A stretch of DNA of 64,000 bases, taken from contig OY760657.1 of assembly GCA_963663905.2 (NCBI GenBank), forward strand, positions 4,712,001 through 4,776,000, in the 5' to 3' direction. The stretch is from Saccharicrinis sp963663905. Lineage in GTDB: Bacteria; Bacteroidota; Bacteroidia; Bacteroidales; Marinilabiliaceae. Under the pieces are notes generated by a model that searched no databases, had not been told where the DNA came from, and saw nothing but the letters and a program-made list of their open reading frames with translations. Below are positions 27,016 through 36,617 of this stretch, piece by piece (the stretch's first letter is position 1; each line of letters opens with the position of its first letter). The position numbers were made by a program, and so were the translations under genes.

Positions 27016-30012
27016 TTAAAAGTTGATATTAAGCCCTAGCATAAAAGTACGAGTACGAGGATAAAACGATTGACGACTGTCGATACCAGGAGTAAGACCT
27101 CCTAACGAAATTTCAGGATCAAGTCCTTTATAATTTGTTATGGTAAGTACGTTATTACATGTAGCATATACATTCAAACCTTTAATATATTCACCAATTT
27201 TGCCAAAATTATAATTCAATGACATAGTTGATAGTCGTAAATAGTTACCCTTTTCCAAATATCTATCCGATGGTGCCTGTGATTGAGTATCAGTAAATTT
27301 TTGAATTTTTGCAACTTCACTCAACACATTCTTTCCTGCTGCAACTAACCCTACTGTATTGTATTGAGCGCGTGTAGAGTTCATTATATCACCACCCAGT
27401 ACTCCCTGCATGAATGCAGTAAGTGTCCATTTTTTATATGATAGTGTATTATTCCATCCGTAAGTAAACTTAGGCTGAGCACAACCAACTTTAGTACGAT
27501 CTTTATCTTTTGGATCTGTAGTTACTTCACCTGTTCTCTCTCCGGTTTCTGCATCATGTACATAGAACTGAGACACTCCGTTGTCGTTATATCCTGCCCA
27601 TTCCCATGTATAAAAGGTTCCTATAGCTTCTCCCTCCATGATTCTCTGAACAACAGTACTTGAAAAACCACTTATATTAGGATTTCCTGCATCAATGTAA
27701 TCCACTGAATAAGTTTGATTTGAAAGACTCTCCACTTCGTTTTTATTATGAGAAATATTAAAAGTAGTTTCCCATCGTAAATTTTTTGTTTGAACAGGAA
27801 TAATATTTAATGATAATTCAACTCCCTTGTTACTGATTTTACCAACATTAGCTAACATACTTCCATATGGGTAACGGTTGGTTGATACTGCATAACTATA
27901 AATCAAATCATCTGTTGTCTTATTGTAATATTCAACTGTACCAGTTACACGATTTTTTAATAATCCAAAATCAAAACCAACATTAAACATACCAGTGCGT
28001 TCCCACTTTAAATCTGGATTAGCATTGCTGGTTGCTGCTAATGTTCTGTAATTGGAAGTAGCACCTGTTGCATCAACATAAGAGAACCAACCAGAAGCAC
28101 CATAGGTTTGAGTAGCAGTAAATGCGTTAAATCCTAAAGAGTTACCACTAACACCATAACCAATACGGAACTTTAAATCATCAAAGACGCCCATATTTTT
28201 GATAAAATCTTCTTCACTCAAACGCCATGATCCAGATACAGATGGAAATGTTGCCCAACGATTGTTTTCTCCAAATGCAGAACTACCATCACGGCGTACA
28301 GTTGCCTGAAATAAATATTTACTATTGTAACTATAATTTAAACGACCATAAAAAGAAATCATACGTAATGTAGAAAGAGTATAGCCACTATTAATTCCGG
28401 AAATATCCATGTTGTTAGCATATCCCAGATTGTAGTAGCTTAGATCATCATTATAGAAATTGTATACTGTAAGACCAAAGCCATCGTTATCATCAGACTG
28501 CTCCCATGAATATCCTGCCATTAATCCTAATTTATGTACATCATTGAATGTTTTATCATAATTTAAATAAGTTTCAAACAATGTTTTCTTATTTTCTACG
28601 GATGTACGACTTGCCATACCATTCTGAGCAGGATATAACTGAGACTTTGTACTATTATAATTACTATAAATGTATTGTTCGTTCTGATAAGAAACACTCA
28701 GGTTATATACTAATCCATCAACAATATTTAAAGAAGCCTTTGCTGTACCTTGCAAACGTTTACCCTCTGTATCATATTGATCTTCCTTAACCATGGCCAT
28801 CGGATTATAATTTTGAGATACACTATAATCAGAATACCAATCACCATCTTCATTCTTTACAGGAACTAAAGGAGAATAATAGTTCATTGCATCCAAAACA
28901 CTAGCTCCTTCAGAACTCATAGGAACGGTGTTACTGTTAGTAATACTACCATTAAGATTAAATGAAAGTGTTAAGCGATCTTGCAATGTTTTTGTTTGTA
29001 AAAAGGATCTGGCAACCAAACGATTTTTATCTGTTTCCTTAATAATCCCTTGTTTATTCAGATAATTAATACTTGCACTGTAACTGGTCTTTTCGTCACC
29101 TCCATTAATTGAAACGTTATGATTATGACTCATACCTGTACGCTGAACTTCCTTCTGCCAATCAGTGTTGTATCCTTGATCATTTAAAAGAGTAATACCA
29201 TTAGCATCTGCATAATCATAAATTTCACTGGCACTCATCATATCCAGATTCTTTAAGATGTTGTCGTATGCTATATAAGTACTATAATTCACGACTGTCT
29301 TACCAGTTTTATCACCTTTTTTCGTTGTAACAATGATTACACCGTTGGCAGCTTTTGATCCATAAATAGCAGTAGCTGATGCATCTCGCAATACATCAAT
29401 ACTCTCAATATCCTCTGGAGCTATTAACGACAAGGATACTCCCGGTACTCCATCAACAACATAATAAGGTTCTTGTGCACTTCCTGTACGTAATGTTGAA
29501 GCACCACGTAAAGTAATAGATGAACTTCCATTAGGGTCTGAAGTCTGAGTAATTGTTAAACCAGGAACTTTTCCCTGCAATAACTGTGAAGGTTCGCTAT
29601 AAACACCAGAATTTAAATCTTTAGATTTAATTGTAGTAATTGAACTGGTTACATCCTTACGGGTCATTTTGCCGTATCCTACAGCTACAACTTCTTCCAA
29701 ACCAATAACACTGGATTTTAACTTAACCTTAATTTTGGTGGAATTTGCATCAATTGCAATTTCTTGTGTTTCGTAACCTACAAAAGAAAAAACTAAAACT
29801 TTAGCATCAGATGATACGCTTAGTACAAATTTTCCATCTATATCAGTTATTGTACCAATTGAAGTTCCTTTTACTACAACAGAAACTCCAGGTACTGTGT
29901 ACCCCTGATCATCCAATACTGTTCCGGACAAATCCAGATTCTGCCCCCAGGTATTAAATGAATAACCTAATATAAAGGCTATCATTACTAATTTTAAAGT
30001 GAATTGTTTCAT
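27016..30012 (-). CDS. SusC/RagA-family TonB-dependent outer-membrane transporter
   Basis: A 998-residue TonB-dependent receptor. Signal peptide (about residues 1-23), a carboxypeptidase-regulatory-like domain (about 27-105, starting LSGTVLDDQGYTVPG), the SusC signature VVAVGYGKMTRKDVT, a plug (about 115-230) with LRGASTLRTG and YVVDGVPG, and a 22-strand barrel ending LGLNINF. It imports oligosaccharides released at the surface, using energy from TonB/ExbBD. It is the first gene of the minus-strand glycan operon; a matching -7 element and a direct repeat lie just upstream. Confidence 0.96.
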   Translation of the reverse strand: MKQFTLKLVMIAFILGYSFNTWGQNLDLSGTVLDDQGYTVPGVSVVVKGTSIGTITDIDGKFVLSVSSDAKVLVFSFVGYETQEIAIDANSTKIKVKLKSSVIGLEEVVAVGYGKMTRKDVTSSITTIKSKDLNSGVYSEPSQLLQGKVPGLTITQTSDPNGSSSITLRGASTLRTGSAQEPYYVVDGVPGVSLSLIAPEDIESIDVLRDASATAIYGSKAANGVIIVTTKKGDKTGKTVVNYSTYIAYDNILKNLDMMSASEIYDYADANGITLLNDQGYNTDWQKEVQRTGMSHNHNVSINGGDEKTSYSASINYLNKQGIIKETDKNRLVARSFLQTKTLQDRLTLSFNLNGSITNSNTVPMSSEGASVLDAMNYYSPLVPVKNEDGDWYSDYSVSQNYNPMAMVKEDQYDTEGKRLQGTAKASLNIVDGLVYNLSVSYQNEQYIYSNYNSTKSQLYPAQNGMASRTSVENKKTLFETYLNYDKTFNDVHKLGLMAGYSWEQSDDNDGFGLTVYNFYNDDLSYYNLGYANNMDISGINSGYTLSTLRMISFYGRLNYSYNSKYLFQATVRRDGSSAFGENNRWATFPSVSGSWRLSEEDFIKNMGVFDDLKFRIGYGVSGNSLGFNAFTATQTYGASGWFSYVDATGATSNYRTLAATSNANPDLKWERTGMFNVGFDFGLLKNRVTGTVEYYNKTTDDLIYSYAVSTNRYPYGSMLANVGKISNKGVELSLNIIPVQTKNLRWETTFNISHNKNEVESLSNQTYSVDYIDAGNPNISGFSSTVVQRIMEGEAIGTFYTWEWAGYNDNGVSQFYVHDAETGERTGEVTTDPKDKDRTKVGCAQPKFTYGWNNTLSYKKWTLTAFMQGVLGGDIMNSTRAQYNTVGLVAAGKNVLSEVAKIQKFTDTQSQAPSDRYLEKGNYLRLSTMSLNYNFGKIGEYIKGLNVYATCNNVLTITNYKGLDPEISLGGLTPGIDSRQSFYPRTRTFMLGLNINF

Positions 30013-30045
30013 AGAAATTTATTTAGATTTTAAATATTCTGGGAT

Positions 30046-30053
30046 CAAATTTA
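30046..30053 (-). promoter_or_regulatory. susC promoter -7 element TAAATTTG
   Basis: On the minus strand TAAATTTG exactly fits TAnnTTTG, about 34 bases before the susC ATG. The -33 position lacks a clear TTTG, as expected for an activator-dependent promoter. Confidence 0.65.
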
Positions 30054-30073
30054 CATTTAGTAACACTTTTTAA

Positions 30074-30100
30074 CCTAGATTATTTATTCAAACTCCTAGA
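30074..30100. promoter_or_regulatory. Direct repeat CCTAGA x2, 21 bp apart: possible HTCS operator
   Basis: CCTAGA at 30074-30079 recurs at 30095-30100, a 21-base step (two helical turns). The proximal copy lies at about the -33 position of the susC promoter. AraC-family DNA-binding domains, such as that of the HTCS in this locus, typically bind two direct half-sites spaced about 21 bp. The assignment is inferred from spacing and position. Confidence 0.45.
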
Positions 30101-30350
30101 CGAGGTAATCATTTGTTAAAAACCCTATAAAAACAGGCTTTTATGAAATTACAGTACATGCTTTTGAATGATTTGTACAGGTAAAAAACAATCTTTGTAC
30201 AGCACGAAGGAACACTTATTAACATTTTTATGATATGATAAGAAAAAACAATTGTTTTTAATGAGAGTTATTCCTTCAGATGTAATATGTAATGAATATT
30301 CATCATCCTGAAAAATGTACTTTATTAAAAATTGAAGTTGAAAATTATAT

Positions 30351-30887
30351 CTGGCTGAAATTTCAGACTTGTTTGTACCTGCAAAAATGTATCCGGCTGG
30401 ATTTATATGCTTGTTTGCACATTGCAAAAATGTATCTGGCTGAAATTTTATACTTGTTTGCACCTGCAAAATTGTATCTGGCTGGATTTAGATGCTTGTT
30501 TGCACATTGCAAAAATGCATCTGGCTGAAATTTTAGACTTGTTTGCACCTGCAAAAATGTATCTGGCTGTACTGAGGCAATAATTTGCAGGTGCAAAAAT
30601 GTGTTCCGGGAAAATTTTGACTTGTTTGCAGGTGCAAATTATTATCTGGCTGGATTTAGATACAAATTTGCAGGTGCAAATTAGTGTCCTGAGAAACTTT
30701 TAGGGTGTTTGCAAGTGCAAATTATTGTCTGGCTCAATTTAGATACTTGTTTGCAGGTGCAAATTAGTGTCTGGCTAAACTGACGAACCAATTTGCACTT
30801 TGCAAAAATGTATCTGGCTGGATTTAGATACTCGTTTGCACATTGCAAAATTGTATCTGGCTGGATTTATAAATCGTTTGGCAAATA
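30351..30887. repeat. Array of 12.5 units of 41-43 bp with an internal TTTGCA/TGCAAA dyad
   Basis: Units start at 30351, 30393, 30436, 30478, 30521, 30563, 30605, 30646, 30688, 30729, 30771, 30814 and 30857 (the last partial). Most open with CTGGCTG, and nearly all carry TTTGCA-N2/3-TGCAAA. The first five alternate A-B-A-B-A: A has CTGGCTGAAA and centre CACCTG (42 bp), B has CTGGCTGGAT and centre CACATTG (43 bp), giving an 85-bp higher-order unit. There are no unique spacers, so it is not CRISPR. It lies between the metallophosphoesterase stop and the susC promoter. Confidence 0.9.
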
Positions 30888-30940
30888 AAAAAAAAGCTAA
30901 GCAGCGCCTGTTGCAACAAATGCAAACGGCACGTAATCAC

Positions 30941-32791
30941 TCACTTTTGGGTTGATTCTGCCAAATCTTTTAACGCACCGTTTTTCATGTCTATACTAAA
31001 GACATCTGATGGTTCACTATAAAGCAGATGGTTAAATATCATCATAAACTCGTTAAACTGACTTTTTAAAGAACCCGCTTCAAATACCCCCGTTTGATTA
31101 TTACGCAAATGAGTATTGATAATGGTTTTGTATTCATTGATTCTTTCCTTACCAATATCATTAAGGGCAAGCTGATCGCCATCAATGAGTCGGTAAAAAT
31201 CAAAAATCATATCAAAGCCTGTCCAGTTATATTGATTTACAGTATCCGATACCTCCCCGCCGGCATATTTAAACAATGATTTTCCATTTGATGTGAGCAT
31301 GAAATCTTTGAAATCCTCAGGCCAATCCTCTTTTAAAAACCTCAAACGCACCAACTCCTTTAAATGCCAGTTGATTAAATCGCCATAACTTTGCGAGTTA
31401 AGAATATCTTTATTCCAGATATCCTTATCCTGAACGCTTTCCAGGTACGAATATTCTTGTTGGTAAAGAGGAAATAAATCATTGAAACCAGCTACAGAGT
31501 CGAGTTTAACGGTTTCAACATCCATCATATCCGAACTTTTTATTGTTAATATTTTGTATGCAGCCGGATAACCCGCCAACGACGGTATTTGTATATTAAC
31601 CAGGAATGATCCATCTTCATAGTTCCTGATTCCGGTATCATTTAAGTGCATATGACCTGCAAAATGAATTTTAATACCTGCCTTTGCAAATAATTCAGCC
31701 ACCTCCTCATCCGGAACCCTGTGCAACTGCATTTTATTTACCCCAAAAAGGTTTTTCATCTCTTCAGCAGCACCATCATAAAAGTCAATCATAGGATAAT
31801 GACTATAAGCAATAAGTGTTTTATTCAAACGTTTCGACTCCCGGGCTACTTTTTCCACCCAGGCAATCAAATGCCTTTTGTAGGCAATGATATTGGAGTA
31901 TTCGCCTCCACTTTTCAATTTTGCCTTTGTAAAACCATCATCATTTTTAGATGGCAAAAAAACATTTCCATCAAGAGCCAATAACCATAAACCATCAACA
32001 GGTTCAACCAAATAACTTACATCTGGTAATGTTTTATTCAGGCTATCAACACTATAAACCCGCTTACTGAATGATGATTGCGCCACGGCCTGATCGTAAT
32101 TGTACTCCTCGTATTTATATGCAGAAAATGGGGTTTCCCAATATTTATATGACTCCTGCGGTAGAAAACCATTGGCCCCCATCATATCAACAATTTGCTC
32201 ATAACCCATTTTGCAAATATCCTTTGTAATCACCACGGGGTTTTCATCGGGCATTTTAGGTTCATACAAACCTTCTTTACTCATTATTACCTGTGGTTTT
32301 CCATCCTTACCTAAAAAATCAACCTTGCCTGCCTCAATGGTATAAGGCTCTACCGGATCATGATTTCCTGTGATGGCAAAAAACTGAATTCCATAAGCTG
32401 CAGTATAAGCTTTAAGTATAAGGCTCAATCCTTTTACATTATAAGGCTGTCCATCGTCACTAAAATCACCGGGAAGCACCACATATTTAATATTACGTTT
32501 CACCACATCATCCAAAGCAGCCCTGAAAGCAAAGTAGTTTTCATTAAAAATACGGGTAGAATGAAGCTGCGACTTCATGGTGCGTATATTAACATGCTTT
32601 TGATTTACCGGATTAACAATACCATTATAACCGCTATCCTCAAAATCAGCATAAATATCACTCAAATGAACATCGGCCATAAATGCTATTTGAATATTAG
32701 CACTATCCGATTGCTGTTTACATGAAACACAACATCCAATAGCAATCACCATTAGCCCTGTAACCCAAAACCTACGTAGCATAAAAATCAT
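30941..32791 (-). CDS. Calcineurin-like metallophosphoesterase lipoprotein
   Basis: A 616-residue exported phosphoesterase with a signal of form VIAIGCCVSC (lipid Cys near residue 24). The N-terminal metallophosphoesterase domain shows the metal-binding motifs in order: AFMADVHLSD, PGDFSDDG, TGNHDP, YSHYPM and FAGHMHLND. The C-terminal roughly 200 residues are helical and unassigned. Such proteins hydrolyse phosphomonoesters or diesters in the periplasm. In this context it may remove phosphate groups from a glycan or supply phosphate; this is an inference. A terminator separates it from the GH2 gene upstream. Confidence 0.88.
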   Translation of the reverse strand: MIFMLRRFWVTGLMVIAIGCCVSCKQQSDSANIQIAFMADVHLSDIYADFEDSGYNGIVNPVNQKHVNIRTMKSQLHSTRIFNENYFAFRAALDDVVKRNIKYVVLPGDFSDDGQPYNVKGLSLILKAYTAAYGIQFFAITGNHDPVEPYTIEAGKVDFLGKDGKPQVIMSKEGLYEPKMPDENPVVITKDICKMGYEQIVDMMGANGFLPQESYKYWETPFSAYKYEEYNYDQAVAQSSFSKRVYSVDSLNKTLPDVSYLVEPVDGLWLLALDGNVFLPSKNDDGFTKAKLKSGGEYSNIIAYKRHLIAWVEKVARESKRLNKTLIAYSHYPMIDFYDGAAEEMKNLFGVNKMQLHRVPDEEVAELFAKAGIKIHFAGHMHLNDTGIRNYEDGSFLVNIQIPSLAGYPAAYKILTIKSSDMMDVETVKLDSVAGFNDLFPLYQQEYSYLESVQDKDIWNKDILNSQSYGDLINWHLKELVRLRFLKEDWPEDFKDFMLTSNGKSLFKYAGGEVSDTVNQYNWTGFDMIFDFYRLIDGDQLALNDIGKERINEYKTIINTHLRNNQTGVFEAGSLKSQFNEFMMIFNHLLYSEPSDVFSIDMKNGALKDLAESTQK

Positions 32792-32826
32792 TTTACTGTT
32801 AGTAACAATTATAATTACAATTTGAT

Positions 32827-32868
32827 TAAAAAAACAAAGGTTGCTTTCGATACGAAAAACAACCTTTG
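32827..32868 (-). terminator. Terminator of the GH2 gene
   Basis: On the minus strand the stem CAAAGGTTG/CAACCTTTG (32860-32868 with 32835-32843) is followed by a run of seven T. It lies directly after the GH2 stop codon and before the phosphoesterase gene. Confidence 0.8.
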
Positions 32869-32902
32869 ATGTTTATCTAAACCTTAGTATAACATTTATT
32901 AA

Positions 32903-35900
32903 TTAGTAGATATGGAACACGTGATTTACAGGATTCAATACAAATTCAAATTCATAATCCTGATAAGGAATTCTGTATTCAGGACGTGGTAATGCTCCCC
33001 AACTGGTTACACAACCTAATCCCATTTGCACTTTATCAATACAAATAGTAACAATATCACTTGCTTTTACTTGTGGAAAATGTCTTTGATCTTTAACAGC
33101 ACCATCATCCAATGAATCTACAGTATAATTTAAAGCAGAGATAGAGAATGCAGCATCCGATTGAAAGCAAAGTCCTTTACCTGAAACATCAACTTGTTTC
33201 CACCAACGAACATCAGATTTTGTTCCGGTTTCCTGCGGACGGATATATGAATAAGGCTGATCTTCGACTTTTTGCTGGTATAAACCAATAAACTCTGAAT
33301 CTTTTCTGTCGATATAATTTTCGCCAGGACCTCTGCCGTAATACTTAATGAAGTCGTATTCTTCAGGCATTTCCAATTTCATTCCAAAGCGGAACATCTC
33401 CGAAACAGCGTCCTTGTCTCCGGCATCTAACTTTTGACTTACCTTAATGGCTCCTTCATTATTAATTTGATAGCTTAAGTATAATTTACCCGAAACCTCA
33501 GGCATATTGTATTCAGCTTTCACTTCAGCCAATCCGTCGTTATTAATTTCAGCATTAAGAGAGCTTAATTCCAGTTTTGGATTTTTCCATACAGCATATT
33601 TATCCTGAAGCTTTGCACCAAAGTCATTATCGGTAGGAGCTCTCCAAAAGTTTGGTTTTAGCTCCGCACCTTCGCTTAACACAGCTTTTCCATCCACCAA
33701 ATAGCGGCATAAAAATCCGGAATAACGATTAAAGTCAATTTGATAGTTCTCTCCTTTTATAATAATGAAGTTCTGATCGTTTTCAACCAGTGTTGGCTTT
33801 TTCACTTCCTGGTTCATGCACTTTTTATTGGCCAGCTGAAGCGCTTTAAACTCGTAATCCTTTACAACCAGTTGCTGACGGGCCAAAGTAGTACCTGCAC
33901 AAACAGGCTTTTCACCGGTTTTTAGTTTATAAGCAACATTAACAAAAACTTCTGTAGCATTGCATTCTTCTGGTAGTTGAAGATCTAATTTAAGAGTTTC
34001 TTTTTGTTGTGGAGCTACATTTAGATCATTAATAATACCTGTTTTAATCACTTTTCCATCGGCAACCAATTCCCATTGCAAATAAAAATCAGATAAATCT
34101 TTAAAGAAATATTCATTATAGATTTCAATTTCACCTTTCTTTATGTCAACAGGAGTTGTCCAGATGGATTGATAGTAATATCCAACCTCATAGTAATGTG
34201 GATTTGGCTTACGATCAGGACTAATTAATCCATTATCCAAAAAGTTATTATCCGAGGCATCGTAAGGATTAAAGTCACCACCGTAACCATAAATATCAAT
34301 ACCGTCTTTATCTTTCCAATGGATAGACTGATCTACAAAATCCCAGATAAAACCACCTTGATACATTGGATATTTACGAATCAAATCCCAGTACTCTTTA
34401 AATCCACCTTGCGAATTTCCCATAGCATGAGCATACTCACATTGAATCAAAGGTTTTGTTTTATCTTTAGCTTGTCCGTATTCTTCGCTACGCTTGTAAT
34501 CATAATACATCGGACAAAAAATATCAGTGAAATCATTTTGTTTGGCTTGTTCGTATTGAACCAAACGAGAAGTATCAAAGCCCTTAATCCACTTATAGCA
34601 TTCTTCAAAGTTTTTACCAAAACCAGCTTCATTACCCATTGACCAGATAATAACTGCAGGATGATTAAAGTTACGAAGTACATTACGCTGATTACGTTGC
34701 ATATGAGCTTTTGCATACTTTGTATTTTTAGCTAAAGTGGCATCTCCATATCCCATACCATGCGACTCTACATTTGCCTCCGCTACAACATACAGTCCGT
34801 ATTCATCACACAGGTCGTACCATTTACTATTGTTAGGATAGTGACAAGTTCTTACTGCATTCACATTGAACTTTTTCATCATCAATATATCCTGAATCAT
34901 TCGTTCTTTAGAAACAACATAACCTCCATCAGGATCCAACTCATGTCTGTTAACTCCTTTGATTAAAATTGGCTTACCATTAATACATAATTGATTATTG
35001 ATTTTTTCGACTTTACGGAAGCCTACTTTAACAGGAATAACTTCTAAAACTTTACTTCCTTGATTAAGTTCAGCAGTTAACTTATATAAAATAGGAGTTT
35101 CTGCAGTCCACTTTAAAGGATTAGTCACAGATATATCTGTAGAAACTTTACCTGAACCATTTACAACTCTTTCTCCAACAGTATTTCCTTCAGTATCAAC
35201 TAAAGTAAGTTTAACACTTGCTTTCCCCTGAATATCCAAATTCACTTTTAAAGAACCATCTTTATAATTCTGATCTAAGTCACCTACAACTTTAATATCC
35301 TTGATGTAGGTTTTATTATGAGTGTATAAATAACAATCTCTTCCTATTCCGCTAAATCTCCAAAAATCCTGATCTTCCAGATAAGAACCATCACACCAAC
35401 GAAAAACCTGGAATGCTATGATATTTTTTCCTGGTTTCAAATATTTCGTCAGGTTAAACTCAGCCTCCAGTTTGCTATCCTCACTATAACCAACAAATTT
35501 TCCGTTTACGTATAATGTAATATTAGAAGTTACCGAACCGAAATGAGCTATAATTTCTTTTCCACTCCAGTTAGAAGGTAAATTAATCTCCTTACGATAA
35601 GTTCCAACGTGATTATTTTCTTCAGGAACAACAGGAGGATTGTTTTTATATTGACTTCTCCACGAATATCCTATGTTTACATATTGAGGATCTCCGTACC
35701 CATTTAACTCCCAAACACCCGGAACAGGCATCTTACCCCAATCCTGATCATTATAATTTACACCATAAAAGTCAGTTGGTCGTTGCCATACATGTTCAAC
35801 CCAGTTAAATTTCCAGGTTCCATTTAAGCTTAAAAAATTTGCCGATTGAGTATAGTCTCCGGATTGCGCAGCTTCCTGAGATTCAAAAGCAAAAAATGAA

Positions 35901-36013
35901 CTATGCATAGGAGCCCTGTTGATTTCATTCACATTAGGATCCTGCCAGTATTTTTGAGCATTTAATAAAGTAATTATTGATAATAGATTAACTAATAAAA
36001 ATACTTTTTTCAT
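32903..36013 (-). CDS. GH2 beta-galactosidase (LacZ-like), secreted
   Basis: A large GH2 enzyme of about 1036 residues with a signal peptide ending near LITLLNAQ. Domain order is LacZ-like: sugar-binding jelly roll, immunoglobulin-like domain, TIM barrel, a second Ig-like domain and a C-terminal Bgal_small_N domain (EGAELKPNFWRAPTDNDFG). The acid/base Glu is in WSMGNEAGFG and the nucleophile Glu in LIQCEYAHAMGNS. It removes terminal beta-galactose in the periplasm. I chose ATG 36013 (MKKVFLLVN) because it starts the signal peptide; the frame opens at 36070. It is transcribed alone, upstream of the repeat array and the susC operon. Confidence 0.92.
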   Translation of the reverse strand: MKKVFLLVNLLSIITLLNAQKYWQDPNVNEINRAPMHSSFFAFESQEAAQSGDYTQSANFLSLNGTWKFNWVEHVWQRPTDFYGVNYNDQDWGKMPVPGVWELNGYGDPQYVNIGYSWRSQYKNNPPVVPEENNHVGTYRKEINLPSNWSGKEIIAHFGSVTSNITLYVNGKFVGYSEDSKLEAEFNLTKYLKPGKNIIAFQVFRWCDGSYLEDQDFWRFSGIGRDCYLYTHNKTYIKDIKVVGDLDQNYKDGSLKVNLDIQGKASVKLTLVDTEGNTVGERVVNGSGKVSTDISVTNPLKWTAETPILYKLTAELNQGSKVLEVIPVKVGFRKVEKINNQLCINGKPILIKGVNRHELDPDGGYVVSKERMIQDILMMKKFNVNAVRTCHYPNNSKWYDLCDEYGLYVVAEANVESHGMGYGDATLAKNTKYAKAHMQRNQRNVLRNFNHPAVIIWSMGNEAGFGKNFEECYKWIKGFDTSRLVQYEQAKQNDFTDIFCPMYYDYKRSEEYGQAKDKTKPLIQCEYAHAMGNSQGGFKEYWDLIRKYPMYQGGFIWDFVDQSIHWKDKDGIDIYGYGGDFNPYDASDNNFLDNGLISPDRKPNPHYYEVGYYYQSIWTTPVDIKKGEIEIYNEYFFKDLSDFYLQWELVADGKVIKTGIINDLNVAPQQKETLKLDLQLPEECNATEVFVNVAYKLKTGEKPVCAGTTLARQQLVVKDYEFKALQLANKKCMNQEVKKPTLVENDQNFIIIKGENYQIDFNRYSGFLCRYLVDGKAVLSEGAELKPNFWRAPTDNDFGAKLQDKYAVWKNPKLELSSLNAEINNDGLAEVKAEYNMPEVSGKLYLSYQINNEGAIKVSQKLDAGDKDAVSEMFRFGMKLEMPEEYDFIKYYGRGPGENYIDRKDSEFIGLYQQKVEDQPYSYIRPQETGTKSDVRWWKQVDVSGKGLCFQSDAAFSISALNYTVDSLDDGAVKDQRHFPQVKASDIVTICIDKVQMGLGCVTSWGALPRPEYRIPYQDYEFEFVLNPVNHVFHIY

Positions 36014-36070
36014 ATATCTAAATTTTCTTTTAATTGCCATATGGAACTCGCCAGAAGTAATTATCCTCAC

Positions 36071-36617
36071 GCATGAGAAATCCCTTCTATTGGCACATTT
36101 CTGTATAATTTTATTTTACTTATTTAAATATTTAACGCATGTAATAACTCAAAGATACAATAATTGCATTCCTTAAATAGATAAATAATCGTTCAAATAG
36201 ATGGAAATTTTCGTCAAGTAAGAAAGGTATTACGTGCATAGTTGATTAATCTATCTAAAAGTTATTGAATAAAATGGTGTAATACTTGCATAAAATCAAT
36301 CATTAACATTATTGCAATATGATTAAACTTTAACTCTTTATTTTTGTTTACAAATTATCCCCCAAGAGTAAATACTGCAAGAAAAATTAGAGAGTAACCG
36401 TTGATTTCGTATAAATCTGTTTGTTTTACTATATCAAACAATAAATATTAAAGAGTATAAAATATTTTACACACTTTAATTTTAGATGGCATAAAACGAA
36501 CAATGAAAAAAGAACTCATATCTGAACAGGCAAGGCCTATTTAGTAAAATAAAGCAAATTAAAATATATGATTTTTCATTTAACTCCATTAATCAAGAAA
36601 ATTAAAACCTATACCCT
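36071..36617. other. Divergent intergenic region between GH2 and the hybrid kinase
   Basis: About 550 bases with no gene. It holds two similar stretches, GGTATTACGTGCATAG near 36227 and GGTGTAATACTTGCATA near 36275, and a -7-like TATTTTTG at 36339-36346 (+) with no good -33 element. The latter would give the kinase gene a leader of about 270 bases. Confidence 0.45.

Noticed and set aside
30149..30596. Open frames across the 42-bp repeat array (both strands)
   Set aside because: They arise because a 42-bp period keeps frame; the array has 41, 42 and 43-bp units and the predicted peptides are low-complexity Cys/Leu/Ala runs with no signals. Not coding.
30351..30887. CRISPR array
   Set aside because: Units are contiguous degenerate repeats without unique spacers, and no cas genes are present.
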